The notes under the pieces are model-generated. The model was given only the letters and a program-made list of their open reading frames with translations. It did not search any database and was not told where the DNA came from. From Xenorhabdus poinarii G6 (GTDB lineage Bacteria > Pseudomonadota > Gammaproteobacteria > Enterobacterales > Enterobacteriaceae), in NCBI RefSeq assembly GCF_000968175.1, contig NZ_FO704551.1:1922001-1986000 (forward strand): a DNA stretch of 64,000 nt, given 5' to 3'. Numbering within the stretch: position 1 is the first letter of the stretch; every line of letters starts with the position of its first letter. The translations under genes were made by a program, and so were the position numbers. Positions 53,203 through 63,046 of the stretch are shown here, one piece after another.

Positions 53203-53745
53203 TCAGAAGCGATACCCAACACCGACCATCCACGTTCCCACTTTGAATTCCCCAATTTTTGAATATTCATATGCTGTATCAATCGCCACATTCGGAATTG
53301 GGTTAATCTGTACACCAGCAGCATAAGCCAGTTCGGTTTTACTTTCGCTGTTTGAAACGCCCTGGATCCTATCTTTGCCTTCCACTTTACCATGAGCCGG
53401 GCCAATTAAACCATAAGCGCTCACATAATCATTAATACGGTATACAGGGCCAGCAGTCAGTGCATAGTAATCCAGATCAATCGTCGCCGTTTTATGCCCA
53501 CCATGATAATATTCATAGCCCTGATGGGTATATGTGAACGAGCCAATCACCCCCCAGTGATCATCAAATTCATAACGATATTTGACATTAAAACCTTTTG
53601 GATTTTCTTTTAATTTATCACCATCAAACTTCACATGACTCTGTGCATATCCGGCAGAAATCGTACTTTCCCCCGCAGCATTAGCACTTATGGATACAAA
53701 GGCTATTCCGGTAGAAATCAATGATATTAAAACTAACTTTTTCAT
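53203..53745 (-). CDS. Ail/OmpX-type outer-membrane protein
   Basis: A 180-residue eight-stranded barrel. It has a Sec signal (MKKLVLISLISTGIAFVSISANA), then alternating strands with four exposed loops: ESTISAGYAQSHV, GFNVKYRYEFDDHWGVIGSFTYTHQGYEYYHGG, YYALTAGPVYRINDYVSAYGLIG, and the final GTWMVGVGYRF ending in Phe for BAM insertion. Ail and OmpX relatives act in adhesion and complement or antimicrobial resistance. It breaks the fli cluster and has a hairpin AACCCGC-GCGGGTT after its stop (53163-53180). Confidence 0.9.
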   Translation of the reverse strand: MKKLVLISLISTGIAFVSISANAAGESTISAGYAQSHVKFDGDKLKENPKGFNVKYRYEFDDHWGVIGSFTYTHQGYEYYHGGHKTATIDLDYYALTAGPVYRINDYVSAYGLIGPAHGKVEGKDRIQGVSNSESKTELAYAAGVQINPIPNVAIDTAYEYSKIGEFKVGTWMVGVGYRF

Positions 53746-53871
53746 AATTTAATTAATCCATTAGATGACAAAGACAGAGCAAGTATAGTACAGAAAATTT
53801 TTTTTAAGTTTATTATGGATAAATATGACGAAGAGCTGCAAAAGATATTGACTGTAGCAAATTAGGTAATA

Positions 53872-53898
53872 AAAAAGGCCACAGAATCGCAGCCTTGA
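53872..53898 (-). terminator. Terminator of second Tad2-like gene
   Basis: On the minus strand AAGGCTGC-GATTCT-GTGGCCTT followed by TTTTTTATT, 20 bases after the stop. The same flank occurs in the prophage at 10137-10200. Confidence 0.7.
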
Positions 53899-53917
53899 AT
53901 TCAGAGTGTAGATTGGG

Positions 53918-54640
53918 TTATTTCCAGTTGAAGCAAAAATACAGTGTTTTATCTACGTTTTGTGTCAATAGGTCGCCTAGTTGTTTTGCGCCGTCAGAGG
54001 TATATTCGAAATCAGTTGTAGAATGGCTGGAACTAGAACCCAGATTATAAGTTGAACCCTTCACCACTACTTCAAGGTTCTTATTCCATAAGTCTGGTTG
54101 GTTCTGGGTGTCAACTTGCAATTCGATAAGACCAAAAACACCGTCGTGGGTTCCTTCAGAGTAGAACGTTAAGATATTTCCAATACCTATCGTGCTTTGA
54201 AGATTAGTCAGAGTGCCAAAAGTAGATTGATCTGTACTTAAATGCCCATCCTTGGTCAGATATCCCCAATCCTGACCATCATCATATTGACTAGTCCCTA
54301 CCTTAAGATCAAAAGACAGCATGCAATCAGCTGGCTTTACTTCTATCTTTACTAACGCCCAATCACACGCCATCAAGTCTTCCGGTGTTGGTTCCCAGGC
54401 CTCAGAAATGCCATCTTTATTATGCTTTTCAATGTAGATAGGCGCACTTCCATCGTTTTTAGTCGAGAGGTGTATATATTCAGCAAGTGAATTCCATTCA
54501 GTACGACCTACTGCTTTCCCTTCATATACCTGAATGATTGCCCATGGAACAGAACCCACAGGAGCTACCACATCATTACTTTTGTATTTACTGAGATCAA
54601 ACGGACATTGTTTATTATCCAGCTTATTAACGTCAGACAT
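53918..54640 (-). CDS. Tad2-like (DUF2829-like) domain protein, chromosomal copy
   Basis: A 240-residue paralogue of the prophage protein at 10618-11337. Both start with a shared LDNKQCPFD segment and end with a shared TSDGAKQLGDLL segment. Its Tad2-like part is clearer: SVPWAIIQVYEGKAVGRTEWN, EYIHLS, then EPTPEDLMACDWALVKI. The shared second domain begins at MLSFDLKVGTSQYDDGQDWGYLTKDG and ends FCFNWK. It lies alone between the Ail-like gene and fliE, with its own terminator and a long conserved upstream region, so it is an inserted transcription unit and not part of the flagellar operons. Function unknown; domain assignment from remembered pattern. Confidence 0.58.
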   Translation of the reverse strand: MSDVNKLDNKQCPFDLSKYKSNDVVAPVGSVPWAIIQVYEGKAVGRTEWNSLAEYIHLSTKNDGSAPIYIEKHNKDGISEAWEPTPEDLMACDWALVKIEVKPADCMLSFDLKVGTSQYDDGQDWGYLTKDGHLSTDQSTFGTLTNLQSTIGIGNILTFYSEGTHDGVFGLIELQVDTQNQPDLWNKNLEVVVKGSTYNLGSSSSHSTTDFEYTSDGAKQLGDLLTQNVDKTLYFCFNWK

Positions 54641-54875
54641 AAATCCCTCACTTTATTATTCGTTAGTGGTCATTTCATCCTACTGCTAAGCCAGTTAATA
54701 TTACTTAAGTTGTATTTTTATCTCAATTTAATATCCATTTTCAAAATTAATACGAATTAAAATAGGGTTTCGCATTATAAAATATGCCTGTTAGTCGAGT
54801 GTGTGATTCAGTGAGTTGTAAATTCAAATTTTACTGCTAATGCTGAATATTCCGTGTTGAATATAGAATAATAAA
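54641..54875 (-). promoter_or_regulatory. Conserved upstream region of Tad2-like gene, copy 2
   Basis: About 90 percent the same as 11338-11572, next to the prophage copy. The similarity ends at about 54875, where a GC-rich hairpin with a T run (AACCTCG...CGGGGTTTTT on the minus strand, about 54873-54896) probably terminates fliE. Confidence 0.55.
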
Positions 54876-54986
54876 AACCCCGCGAATACGAGGTTATGGA
54901 CAATATCGGGCACGTTTCATCGAAAATATGTCCGAAGCGAGTTATAAAAAAGTGATTTAATCATATATATCAATATATTAATAGCA

Positions 54987-55298
54987 TCACACCTGCATAT
55001 TCATAATTTCATGATAGGCACTCACCAGCTTATTTCTTACCTGGATCCCCATTTGCAGTGAAATACTCGCTTTTTGTATATTCACCATCACATCATTCAG
55101 TTCCACTCCCGGAACGCCCAAAGTGAAATCTTGTGCCTGTTTCGCCGCATCTAACCGATTTTTATTTATTTTTTCTACTGCCGAGGTGAGTTGACTAGCA
55201 AAACCGTCTTGGATCGGCATGGGTTTGGCCATGTTTTCTGCCTGTAATACCTGAACCTGCATCTGTTGCAGTACACCTTCAATTGCCTGAATTGACAT
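54987..55298 (-). CDS. fliE: Flagellar MS ring-rod junction protein
   Basis: A 103-residue export-apparatus and rod adaptor (E. coli 104). IQAIEGVLQQMQVQVLQAENMAKPMPIQDGFASQLTSAVEKINKNRLDAAKQAQDFTLGVPGVELNDVMVNIQKASISLQMGIQVRNKLVSAYHEIMNMQV has the typical carboxyl helices. It is divergent from fliF as in enterics. The 283-bp region between them has no gene and must hold both class 2 promoters. Confidence 0.95.
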   Translation of the reverse strand: MSIQAIEGVLQQMQVQVLQAENMAKPMPIQDGFASQLTSAVEKINKNRLDAAKQAQDFTLGVPGVELNDVMVNIQKASISLQMGIQVRNKLVSAYHEIMNMQV

Positions 55299-55581
55299 AA
55301 AAACCTCGCGTTAAATCACCCTATTGATGACGTGATTAAGTGCCCTATTCACCGTGAACGGATTGGCAGTTTTCCACGCAATCACCGTACCATAGCCCTT
55401 GCAAACTAAAGCGAGTAATTAAGGTAAAAATTCGAGGCTTATTCTGCCATTAAAAGAGGGGTGAACAGCGAATAATGGAGGGATTAATAATAGGAAGAAT
55501 CTTTTCGCTTGCGTATGGGGAGTCTGTTTTGTTACGCCACGCTTTTAGTATTCATATTAACCAGCAAGGCAAGGATCGTCT

Positions 55582-57294
55582 ATGAGTGCAGCAGCCACTG
55601 ACGTTGGAAACCACAAAAAAGGGTTCAACGCTATCATCAGCAGGATAAAAGCTGATCCAAAAGTGCCGTTATTAGTTGCTGGTTCCGCTGCCATCGCTAT
55701 CGTTGTTGCCCTGTTTCTCTGGTTGCGCAGCCCCGATTATCGGGTGCTTTACAGCAACCTGAGCGATAAGGATGGTGGTGAAATCGTTACGCAATTAACC
55801 CAAATGAATGTCCCTTACCGCTTTGCCGAGAATGGCTCGGCACTCATGATACCTGCCGACAAGGTGCATGAAACCCGCCTGAAACTGGCACAACAAGGGT
55901 TACCTAAAGGGGGAGCCGCAGGTTTCGAGCTATTGGATCAAGAAAAATTCGGTATCAGCCAGTTTAGTGAGCAGGTCAATTACCAGCGCGCGCTGGAAGG
56001 TGAATTGGCTCGCACGGTGGAATCCCTCGGCCCCGTTCAGAGTGCCCGGGTTCATCTGGCGTTGCCTAAGCCGTCCTTGTTTGTTCGTGAGCAAAAATCG
56101 CCATCAGCCTCAGTAACAGTAGGATTATTGCAGGGACGAGCTCTGGATGAAGGGCAAATCAACGCTATCGTGCATATGGTTTCAAGCAGCGTGGCCGGAT
56201 TGCCAGCAGGGAATGTCACGATTGTCGATCAATCAGGGCGTCTGCTGACACAGAGCAATACAACCGGGCGTGATTTGAACACAACGCAGCTGAAATATAC
56301 CCAAGAAGTGGAGAATCGTTTCCAGCATCGCATTGAAACCATTCTGGCACCGGTGGTTGGTCGTGGTAATGTTCATGCGCAAGTCACCGCTCAAATTGAT
56401 TTCTCTCGCCGTGAAGAAACCGAGGAAGAATATAAACCTAACCAGCCACCAAATCAGGCCGCTGTCCGTTCCAGACAAAGTAGTAGCGGCGAGCAAAACG
56501 GCGGTTCATCGGTTGGCGGTGTGCCAGGCGCCTTGTCAAATCAACCAAGCGCTGCACCCAATGCGCCCATTGAAAAACCGAACGCAAATGCCAAAGGTAA
56601 CGGTGACGAAAAACCTAACCCACAGCGCAATAATGCCAACCGGAATAATAGCAATGAGCGACTGGTGAATAACAGCCGCAACAACCATCATGACGAAACC
56701 ATCAACTATGAAGTGGATCGCACCATTCGCCATACGCAATTGCAGGCGGGTGAAGTAAAGCGTCTTTCGGTCGCCGTGGTGGTCAACCATGTCACTGTTC
56801 AGGGAGAAAATGGCCTTGAAACACAAGCGTTGACACCAGAACAACTATCAAAGATCGAAGCATTAACCCGTGAAGCGATGGGCTTTTCAGTTGACCGTGG
56901 TGACAGTCTGAATGTGGTTAACACCCTGTTCAATGACACCGGAGAAGTGATTGAACCGCTGCCATTCTGGCAACATCCACTGCTGCTGGAAAAATTGTTG
57001 GAAGCTGGTCGCTGGTTACTGCTGATTCTGGTTGCCTGGCTGCTGTGGCGTAAAATGATCGTGCCACAAATCGCCAGAAAACAAGCAGCGGAAAAAGCCG
57101 TACTGGAAGCGCAGAAAAAACAGCAGAAACAGCAAACAGAAACCAACACGGAAATGGATGGAAAAGTGCGTCGTAATCTGGCTAACCAACGTGTCAGTGC
57201 TGAGCTCCAAAGCCAGCGTGTCCGTGAGCTTGCAGAAAAAGATCCTCGCGTTGTCGCGCTGGTGATCCGTCAATGGATGAGTAACGAACAATGA
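55582..57294 (+). CDS. fliF: Flagellar MS-ring protein
   Basis: A 570-residue membrane ring protein (E. coli 552). Two membrane helices anchor it ([21 protein letters not shown] near residue 35, and [18 protein letters not shown] near 480). The ring-building motifs include [23 protein letters not shown] and [29 protein letters not shown] longer than usual Asn/Pro/Ser-rich loop (about 285-370) is the beta-collar region. The carboxyl end binds FliG, encoded next with four bases overlap. Confidence 0.96.
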   Translation: MSAAATDVGNHKKGFNAIISRIKADPKVPLLVAGSAAIAIVVALFLWLRSPDYRVLYSNLSDKDGGEIVTQLTQMNVPYRFAENGSALMIPADKVHETRLKLAQQGLPKGGAAGFELLDQEKFGISQFSEQVNYQRALEGELARTVESLGPVQSARVHLALPKPSLFVREQKSPSASVTVGLLQGRALDEGQINAIVHMVSSSVAGLPAGNVTIVDQSGRLLTQSNTTGRDLNTTQLKYTQEVENRFQHRIETILAPVVGRGNVHAQVTAQIDFSRREETEEEYKPNQPPNQAAVRSRQSSSGEQNGGSSVGGVPGALSNQPSAAPNAPIEKPNANAKGNGDEKPNPQRNNANRNNSNERLVNNSRNNHHDETINYEVDRTIRHTQLQAGEVKRLSVAVVVNHVTVQGENGLETQALTPEQLSKIEALTREAMGFSVDRGDSLNVVNTLFNDTGEVIEPLPFWQHPLLLEKLLEAGRWLLLILVAWLLWRKMIVPQIARKQAAEKAVLEAQKKQQKQQTETNTEMDGKVRRNLANQRVSAELQSQRVRELAEKDPRVVALVIRQWMSNEQ

Positions 57295-58283
57295 GCCTGT
57301 CAGGAACAGAAAAAAGTGCCGTTATGTTAATGACCCTGGGGGAAGATCAGGCGGCCGAGGTGTTCAAGCACCTGAATTCCAGGGAATTACAACAACTCAG
57401 CATTGCGATGGCGGGAATGAAACAAGTCTCGAATCAGCAACTGGTTGAGGTGCTGGCACAGTTTGAAGAAGATGCGGAGCAGTTCACGGCACTGAGTATC
57501 AATGCTAACGACTATCTGCGCAGCGTACTGATCAAAGCCTTAGGTGAAGAACGGGCATCCAGTTTGCTTGAGGATATTTTTGAGTCCCGAGATACCACGA
57601 CGGGCATCGAAACCCTCAACTTTATGGAACCGCAGATGGCGGCCGATATGATCCGCGATGAGCATCCGCAGATCATTGCCACCATTTTGGTTCACCTGAA
57701 CCGTGGTCAGGCTGCCGATATTCTTGCCCTGTTTGATGATCGCCTGCGCAACGATGTCATGCTGCGTATCGCCACTTTTGGTGGTGTACAACCCTCTGCC
57801 CTGGCGGAATTGACGGAAGTGCTGAACAACCTGCTGGATGGCCAGAACCTGAAACGCAGCAAAATGGGCGGTGTTCGTACTGCGGCTGAAATCATTAACC
57901 TGATGAAAAGCCAACAGGAAGAAGGGGTCATTGATGCAGTTCGTTCCTACGATGGCGAACTGGCACAGAAAATTATCGATGAGATGTTCCTGTTCGAAAA
58001 CCTTATCAATGTGGACGATCGCAGCATCCAACGCTTGTTGCAGGAAATTTCAACCGACGCCTTGCTGGTGGCATTGAAAGGTTGCGATCAGGCATTACGC
58101 GATCACTTCCTCAACAATATGTCCCAACGTGCGGCTGAAATTATGCGTGACGATTTGGCAACCCGTGGCCCTGTCCGTATGTCCCAGGTGGAAGCTGAGC
58201 AGAAGGCCATCCTGCTGATTGTTCGTCGTCTGGCAGAAAGTGGTGAGATGCTCCTGAACGGAGGTGACGATACCTATGTCTGA
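57291..58283 (+). CDS. fliG: Flagellar motor switch protein FliG
   Basis: A 330-residue rotor protein (E. coli 331). [34 protein letters not shown] starts the FliF-binding domain; [22 protein letters not shown] is the middle; the torque domain has charged helix residues in [12 protein letters not shown] and [33 protein letters not shown] overlap with fliF indicates coupling. Confidence 0.97.
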   Translation: MSLSGTEKSAVMLMTLGEDQAAEVFKHLNSRELQQLSIAMAGMKQVSNQQLVEVLAQFEEDAEQFTALSINANDYLRSVLIKALGEERASSLLEDIFESRDTTTGIETLNFMEPQMAADMIRDEHPQIIATILVHLNRGQAADILALFDDRLRNDVMLRIATFGGVQPSALAELTEVLNNLLDGQNLKRSKMGGVRTAAEIINLMKSQQEEGVIDAVRSYDGELAQKIIDEMFLFENLINVDDRSIQRLLQEISTDALLVALKGCDQALRDHFLNNMSQRAAEIMRDDLATRGPVRMSQVEAEQKAILLIVRRLAESGEMLLNGGDDTYV

Positions 58284-58980
58284 TAATGCGAATAATAGAA
58301 ACTGGCAGCCGTGGCTGCCGGGCGAATTAACGCAGTGGGAAACGCTGCGGGCAAAACTGGAACCGATAGACGAAGAACAGGCGCCAAGCGAACAGGATCG
58401 ATTACTGGAACAGGCGCGAAAACTGGATGAGCTGAAAGAGCAGGCGCGTCAGGCGGGTCATGCTCAGGGATTTGCCGAAGGCCGGACACAAGGCTATGAA
58501 CAGGGGATTCAGGAAGGCCGACAGGCCGGGCTGGAGCAAGGTTTGCAAGAAGCCGAACAGCAACAACAAATTGTTATCGATCAATGGAAAGCCCTATTAA
58601 CGGAGTTTAGCCATTCAATCGATGGGCTGGATACCGTGATTGCGTCTCGTCTAATGCAGCTTGCATTAACCGCGGCCCATCATATTTTAGGGCAGCCCGC
58701 GGTCTGTGACGGCACTGCCCTGCTGAGCCAGATCCGCGAATTTATTCAGCAAGAACCTATGTTCAGTGGCAAACCCCAATTGCGAATTCATCCACAAAAC
58801 ATGCCACTGGTTGAGCAACAACTGGGGGATGTTCTGGCACTGCACGGCTGGCGCTTAATTGCAGATAACAAACTCCATCCGGGGGGCTGTAAGATCACTG
58901 CCGATGAAGGGGATCTGGACGCCAGTTTAGCCACTCGCTGGCAGGAAATGTGCCGCCTGGCCGCACCGGGAGAATTGTGA
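58276..58980 (+). CDS. fliH: Flagellar export ATPase regulator FliH
   Basis: A 234-residue protein. Conserved [13 protein letters not shown] start, then Glu/Gln-rich coiled coil with GxxxG-like repeats ([39 protein letters not shown]), and a globular end ([10 protein letters not shown] ... [27 protein letters not shown]). It holds FliI and delivers it to the export gate. Its ATG overlaps the fliG stop by eight bases. Confidence 0.95.
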   Translation: MSDNANNRNWQPWLPGELTQWETLRAKLEPIDEEQAPSEQDRLLEQARKLDELKEQARQAGHAQGFAEGRTQGYEQGIQEGRQAGLEQGLQEAEQQQQIVIDQWKALLTEFSHSIDGLDTVIASRLMQLALTAAHHILGQPAVCDGTALLSQIREFIQQEPMFSGKPQLRIHPQNMPLVEQQLGDVLALHGWRLIADNKLHPGGCKITADEGDLDASLATRWQEMCRLAAPGEL

Positions 58981-60344
58981 TGACGGCAAGACTAGGGCGC
59001 TGGCTGGCAACATTAGATTCACTGGAAAAGCGTCTGGAGAAAACCCCGAAAATACGCCGCTATGGCCGTCTGACTCGCGCCACGGGTCTGGTATTGGAAG
59101 CCACGGGTTTACATATGCCTCTCGGCGCTACCTGTCTGATCGAACGTCAGAACGGCAGCATCATTGAAGAAGTTGAAAGTGAAGTTGTCGGCTTCAATGG
59201 CGAAAAACTGTTATTGATGCCACTGGAAGAACTGGAAGGTATTGTGCCGGGGGCTCGCGTCTATGCCCGTGCTTATGGTGACGATGCCGGCGGCGGACGT
59301 CGCCTGCCACTGGGACCTGAATTGCTTGGCCGGGTTCTGGATGGCGCTGGTCGCCCCCTTGATGGCTTACCTGCCCCTGATACCGGGCTACGCGCCCCGC
59401 TAACAACAACCCCATTAAACCCACTGCAAAGAACACCGATCAGTCATGTATTGGATGTTGGCGTCCGGGCCATTAATGCCCTGCTGACAGTCGGACGCGG
59501 ACAACGCATGGGGTTATTTGCCGGCTCTGGGGTCGGTAAAAGTGTCCTGCTCGGCATGATGGCTCGCTATACCCAGGCAGACGTCATCGTTGTGGGATTG
59601 ATTGGTGAACGTGGTCGTGAAGTTAAAGACTTTATCGAAAACATTCTGGGCACAGAAGGATTGTCACGCTCTGTCGTTGTCGCCGCGCCCGCAGATGTTT
59701 CGCCATTATTGAGAATGCAGGGGGCTTCTTATGCCACCCGCATTGCGGAAGATTTTCGCGATCGTGGTAAACATGTGTTGTTGATCATGGATTCTTTGAC
59801 CCGTTATAGCATGGCACAGCGCGAAATTGCACTGGCTATCGGTGAACCGCCAGCAACAAAAGGCTATCCCCCTTCGGTGTTTGCAAAGTTACCGGCTCTG
59901 GTAGAAAGAGCGGGTAATGGCGTCAGTGATGGCGGTTCTATTACTGCATTTTACACCGTACTGACCGAAGGTGATGACCAGCAAGATCCGATTGCTGATG
60001 CGGCACGTGCCATTCTGGATGGTCATATCGTGCTATCACGTGCCCTGGCAGAGTCAGGACACTATCCGGCGATTGATATCGAAGCCTCTATCAGTCGGGC
60101 TATGACCGCACTGATTGACAATACCCATTACCGGCGGGTGCAACATTTCAAACAGTTACTTTCCGGCTATCAACGTAACCGAGATTTGATTAACGTGGGC
60201 GCCTATGCGGCGGGCAGTGATCCTCTGTTGGATCGGGCAATTGAGCTTTATCCGCATATGGCGCAATTCCTGCAACAAGGCATTGATGAACGCAGCGAAT
60301 ACGATACGGCCTGTACTCAACTTCAACAGTTACTGCCAACATAA
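58980..60344 (+). CDS. fliI: Flagellum-specific ATP synthase FliI
   Basis: A 454-residue export ATPase (E. coli 457), related to F1-beta. Walker A AGSGVGKS at 181-188, catalytic Glu in [15 protein letters not shown], Walker [41 protein letters not shown]. The ATG shares bases with the fliH stop (TGATG). It drives unfolding and release of export substrates from their chaperones. Confidence 0.97.
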   Translation: MTARLGRWLATLDSLEKRLEKTPKIRRYGRLTRATGLVLEATGLHMPLGATCLIERQNGSIIEEVESEVVGFNGEKLLLMPLEELEGIVPGARVYARAYGDDAGGGRRLPLGPELLGRVLDGAGRPLDGLPAPDTGLRAPLTTTPLNPLQRTPISHVLDVGVRAINALLTVGRGQRMGLFAGSGVGKSVLLGMMARYTQADVIVVGLIGERGREVKDFIENILGTEGLSRSVVVAAPADVSPLLRMQGASYATRIAEDFRDRGKHVLLIMDSLTRYSMAQREIALAIGEPPATKGYPPSVFAKLPALVERAGNGVSDGGSITAFYTVLTEGDDQQDPIADAARAILDGHIVLSRALAESGHYPAIDIEASISRAMTALIDNTHYRRVQHFKQLLSGYQRNRDLINVGAYAAGSDPLLDRAIELYPHMAQFLQQGIDERSEYDTACTQLQQLLPT

Positions 60345-60465
60345 TATTTTGCTTATGGAGATTCAGCCGAAGAGTATTTGGCCAGAATGGGGAAGGTTTC
60401 CCGATACCATGCCGATATCCCCTTATTACGGTTGATGCGATTCAGTCATTAAAACGAGGAAATAC

Positions 60466-60912
60466 ATGCGACAACACTCCCCTCTCGTGACTTTGCGTGA
60501 ACTGGCTCAGGATGCAGCCGAAAAAGCGGCATTACAACTCGCCCAGATCCGGCAAAACCACCTGCAAATGGCGCAACAACTGACAGCATTAATGGATTAT
60601 CAGGATGAATATCGCAGCCGTTTGAATAACACGCTCAGTAATGGTATGTCCTGCTCGACCTGGCAAAATTATCAGCAATTTATGAAAACGCTGGAAATAG
60701 CAATTGAACAGCATAAATTACAGCTCAATCAATGGGACAAACGTCTTGAGCAGGCGATATCACATTGGCAGGAAAAACAACAGCGTTTGAACGCCTTCGA
60801 TACATTGCAACAGCGGGCTGAACAAAATTTGCAGTCACAGCAGAATCGCATGGAGCAAAAACAAATGGACGAGTATGCACAACGTGGCGCACAACGGAGA
60901 ATGACACCATGA
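60466..60912 (+). CDS. fliJ: Flagellar export chaperone-escort protein FliJ
   Basis: A 148-residue coiled-coil protein (E. coli 147): [46 protein letters not shown] and [32 protein letters not shown]. It inserts in the FliI hexamer like the gamma subunit of F1. CGAGGAAATAC precedes the ATG. A 121-base spacer separates it from fliI, somewhat more than in E. coli. Confidence 0.93.
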   Translation: MRQHSPLVTLRELAQDAAEKAALQLAQIRQNHLQMAQQLTALMDYQDEYRSRLNNTLSNGMSCSTWQNYQQFMKTLEIAIEQHKLQLNQWDKRLEQAISHWQEKQQRLNAFDTLQQRAEQNLQSQQNRMEQKQMDEYAQRGAQRRMTP

Positions 60913-62360
60913 ATCTCACTCTTTTGCCGACTGATTTAAAACCCACAAATAAAGGCAGCGACAAAAGTTTATCGCGTTTGGATCGTGCCGTGGACGGTAA
61001 CCCTGCTTCTCAATTTGGGCAACTGCTCGATGCAGAAACAGCCGCAATGCGAAAGCCCTCCGCCCAGGCGGGTAAAAACAGCCTGCAAGGAGGCACCCCG
61101 ACTACCGCAGATAAAACTGCGGGAAACCACTCACCCTTGACAACGACATCAAATCACACCGTGGTTGAGGATAAGCCACAAGCCACAACCACGCCGCAAA
61201 AAAACCCAAAAACCCGCGCTGAATTGACGGTCTTGAAAGAAGAAAATCCCCTGTCAGCCGAAGCATTAAGCGCAGCCATTCCCATCCAGCTTGCCGGGCT
61301 GCTTGCCCCACTGACCAATCCTACGGACGTTTCGGAAACCGCAGATGAATTAACGGGCAATGAATCATCGGAAGATGGATTGCTGGATGATGGATTACTG
61401 ATCACTGGATTAGCGGCCAATGTGTTAGCGGAAAACCGTTTATCCGCTAACACATTGCAGAAAGGCCACCACAGCGCGGTAAACGCAATGCCAGCTCAAC
61501 GCATCACTGACAGTCAATTAATCGATACTGAACAGCAAGATGACGCGTTACAGCTCGCTGCCAGACAGGAGACATCGCTGAACAATGCGTTCCTGAATAA
61601 TAAGACCGCAAGCGTTGCCAATCGCCAATCGGGTCAGACACCGCTTACCGAGCCAGTCAAACTGGCCACGACCAGTAACAGCAAAACCGTGTCTATTAAT
61701 GCTCTCCTCAAACCAGCCATTCCGGTTAGTCAAGAACCAGAACTGTTCCAAATAGCCGTTCAGGCTGCACTTGCATTAAACGCAACGGAGTCCGCGTCGA
61801 TTGATTCACCCACACTATTGGCTACCCCTACCCCACTCTCAGCCGGACACCACCCGACCGGGCAATTTCAGCTGACCAATCCATCAGCCCCTTTATTGAA
61901 TGCGCATCTTGGCAGCGAAGAATGGCAACAACAACTCAATCAACATGTACTGTTTTTTAACCGTCATGGTTTGCAACAGGCAGAACTTCGTTTACATCCC
62001 CAGGAATTGGGGGCGTTGCATATTCGCATGAGCGTTGAAGATAATCAGGCACAGTTGCATTTTGTTTCCGCTCATCAGCATGTGCGTGTGGCGCTGGAGG
62101 CGGCACTACCGGGATTACGCCATGCGCTGGCTGAAAATGGGATTCAATTGGCACAAAGCAGTATCCACAGTGATAATCCGGGAAATGACCAATCCGCATT
62201 CTCTGCCAATCACCAAGCCAATCACTCGGACGGCCAATCCGGCGCCCATGCTGAGCGTCAAAATCATCGTTTAGCGACAGTCACAGAGGCGACACCCTCA
62301 CCGGTATCAGCACCTCAACGCCTTGCTTCAACGCGAGGGGGAATTGATACCTTTGCCTGA
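60909..62360 (+). CDS. fliK: Flagellar hook-length control protein FliK
   Basis: A 483-residue protein, over 100 residues longer than E. coli FliK (375). The amino and middle ruler region is rich in Thr, Asn, Ala and Leu; residues about 135-190 have repeated [24 protein letters not shown] units. The conserved carboxyl domain is [85 protein letters not shown]. FliK measures the hook and flips FlhB specificity. ATGA overlap with fliJ. Confidence 0.93.
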   Translation: MNLTLLPTDLKPTNKGSDKSLSRLDRAVDGNPASQFGQLLDAETAAMRKPSAQAGKNSLQGGTPTTADKTAGNHSPLTTTSNHTVVEDKPQATTTPQKNPKTRAELTVLKEENPLSAEALSAAIPIQLAGLLAPLTNPTDVSETADELTGNESSEDGLLDDGLLITGLAANVLAENRLSANTLQKGHHSAVNAMPAQRITDSQLIDTEQQDDALQLAARQETSLNNAFLNNKTASVANRQSGQTPLTEPVKLATTSNSKTVSINALLKPAIPVSQEPELFQIAVQAALALNATESASIDSPTLLATPTPLSAGHHPTGQFQLTNPSAPLLNAHLGSEEWQQQLNQHVLFFNRHGLQQAELRLHPQELGALHIRMSVEDNQAQLHFVSAHQHVRVALEAALPGLRHALAENGIQLAQSSIHSDNPGNDQSAFSANHQANHSDGQSGAHAERQNHRLATVTEATPSPVSAPQRLASTRGGIDTFA

Positions 62361-62564
62361 TTATTCGCCGAATTTCAGGATACACGACCATAAAGTGGAA
62401 AAAGGTCGATAACAAACGCGTGAGTTAATCGTTTTTTCTCTGTTTGTTCCGGCCATTGCCGAAACAAAGACGCGGGATAATTGATACTGAATATGATGAA
62501 TAAGCGTTTCGCCATGGAATGTGCGGAAACTTGTTCGCAACGGAAAACAGGAATTTGTCTGTCC

Positions 62565-63041
62565 ATGTCTGATTATAATTACGAGCGTAAACGCAAAAAT
62601 CCAATTTGGATGATTCTGTTAATACTGATTGCTGTTCTTGGTGCTGCCATTGGCGGGTATAGTTGGTGGAAAATGAACCAATCAACCAATCAGAATACAG
62701 ATAAAACCAAAGTCACTAATTTACCCGTATTTATGACTCTGGAACCTTTTACCGTCAATCTGATCGACAACGAAGAGCACTTGGATCGTGTTTTGTATGT
62801 TGGCATCACATTGCGTCTGCCTAACGAGAAGACCCGCCAGCGCTTCCATGACTACCTGCCTGAAGTGCGGAGTCGCCTGTTGCTGTTATTATCTCGCCAG
62901 CAAGCCGACAATCTGGCAAAAAATGATGGCAAGATGAATTTGATGGCCGCTATCAAACAGACACTAAATCCGACATTAATACCCAGTGAACCCGATCAGG
63001 AAATCACCGATGTATTATTTACCACGTTTATTCTGCGATAA
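62565..63041 (+). CDS. fliL: Flagellar basal-body protein FliL
   Basis: A 158-residue inner-membrane protein (E. coli 154). SDYNYERKRKNPIWMILLILIAVLGAAIGGYSWWKM gives a cytoplasmic basic start and one membrane helix; the periplasmic stomatin-like part follows (VFMTLEPFTVNLIDNEEHLDRVLYVGITLRLPNE ... FTTFILR). It stabilises stators around the rotor. The start at 62565 fits the family; earlier in-frame Mets have no ribosome site. The 204 bases between fliK and fliL have no other gene. Confidence 0.93.
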   Translation: MSDYNYERKRKNPIWMILLILIAVLGAAIGGYSWWKMNQSTNQNTDKTKVTNLPVFMTLEPFTVNLIDNEEHLDRVLYVGITLRLPNEKTRQRFHDYLPEVRSRLLLLLSRQQADNLAKNDGKMNLMAAIKQTLNPTLIPSEPDQEITDVLFTTFILR

Positions 63042-63046
63042 TCACA

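Noticed and set aside
62392..62413. Sigma-28-like promoter ahead of fliL (TAAA then GTCGATAA)
   Set aside because: The spacing is only 10 bases; functional sites, including the two in this window, have 15.
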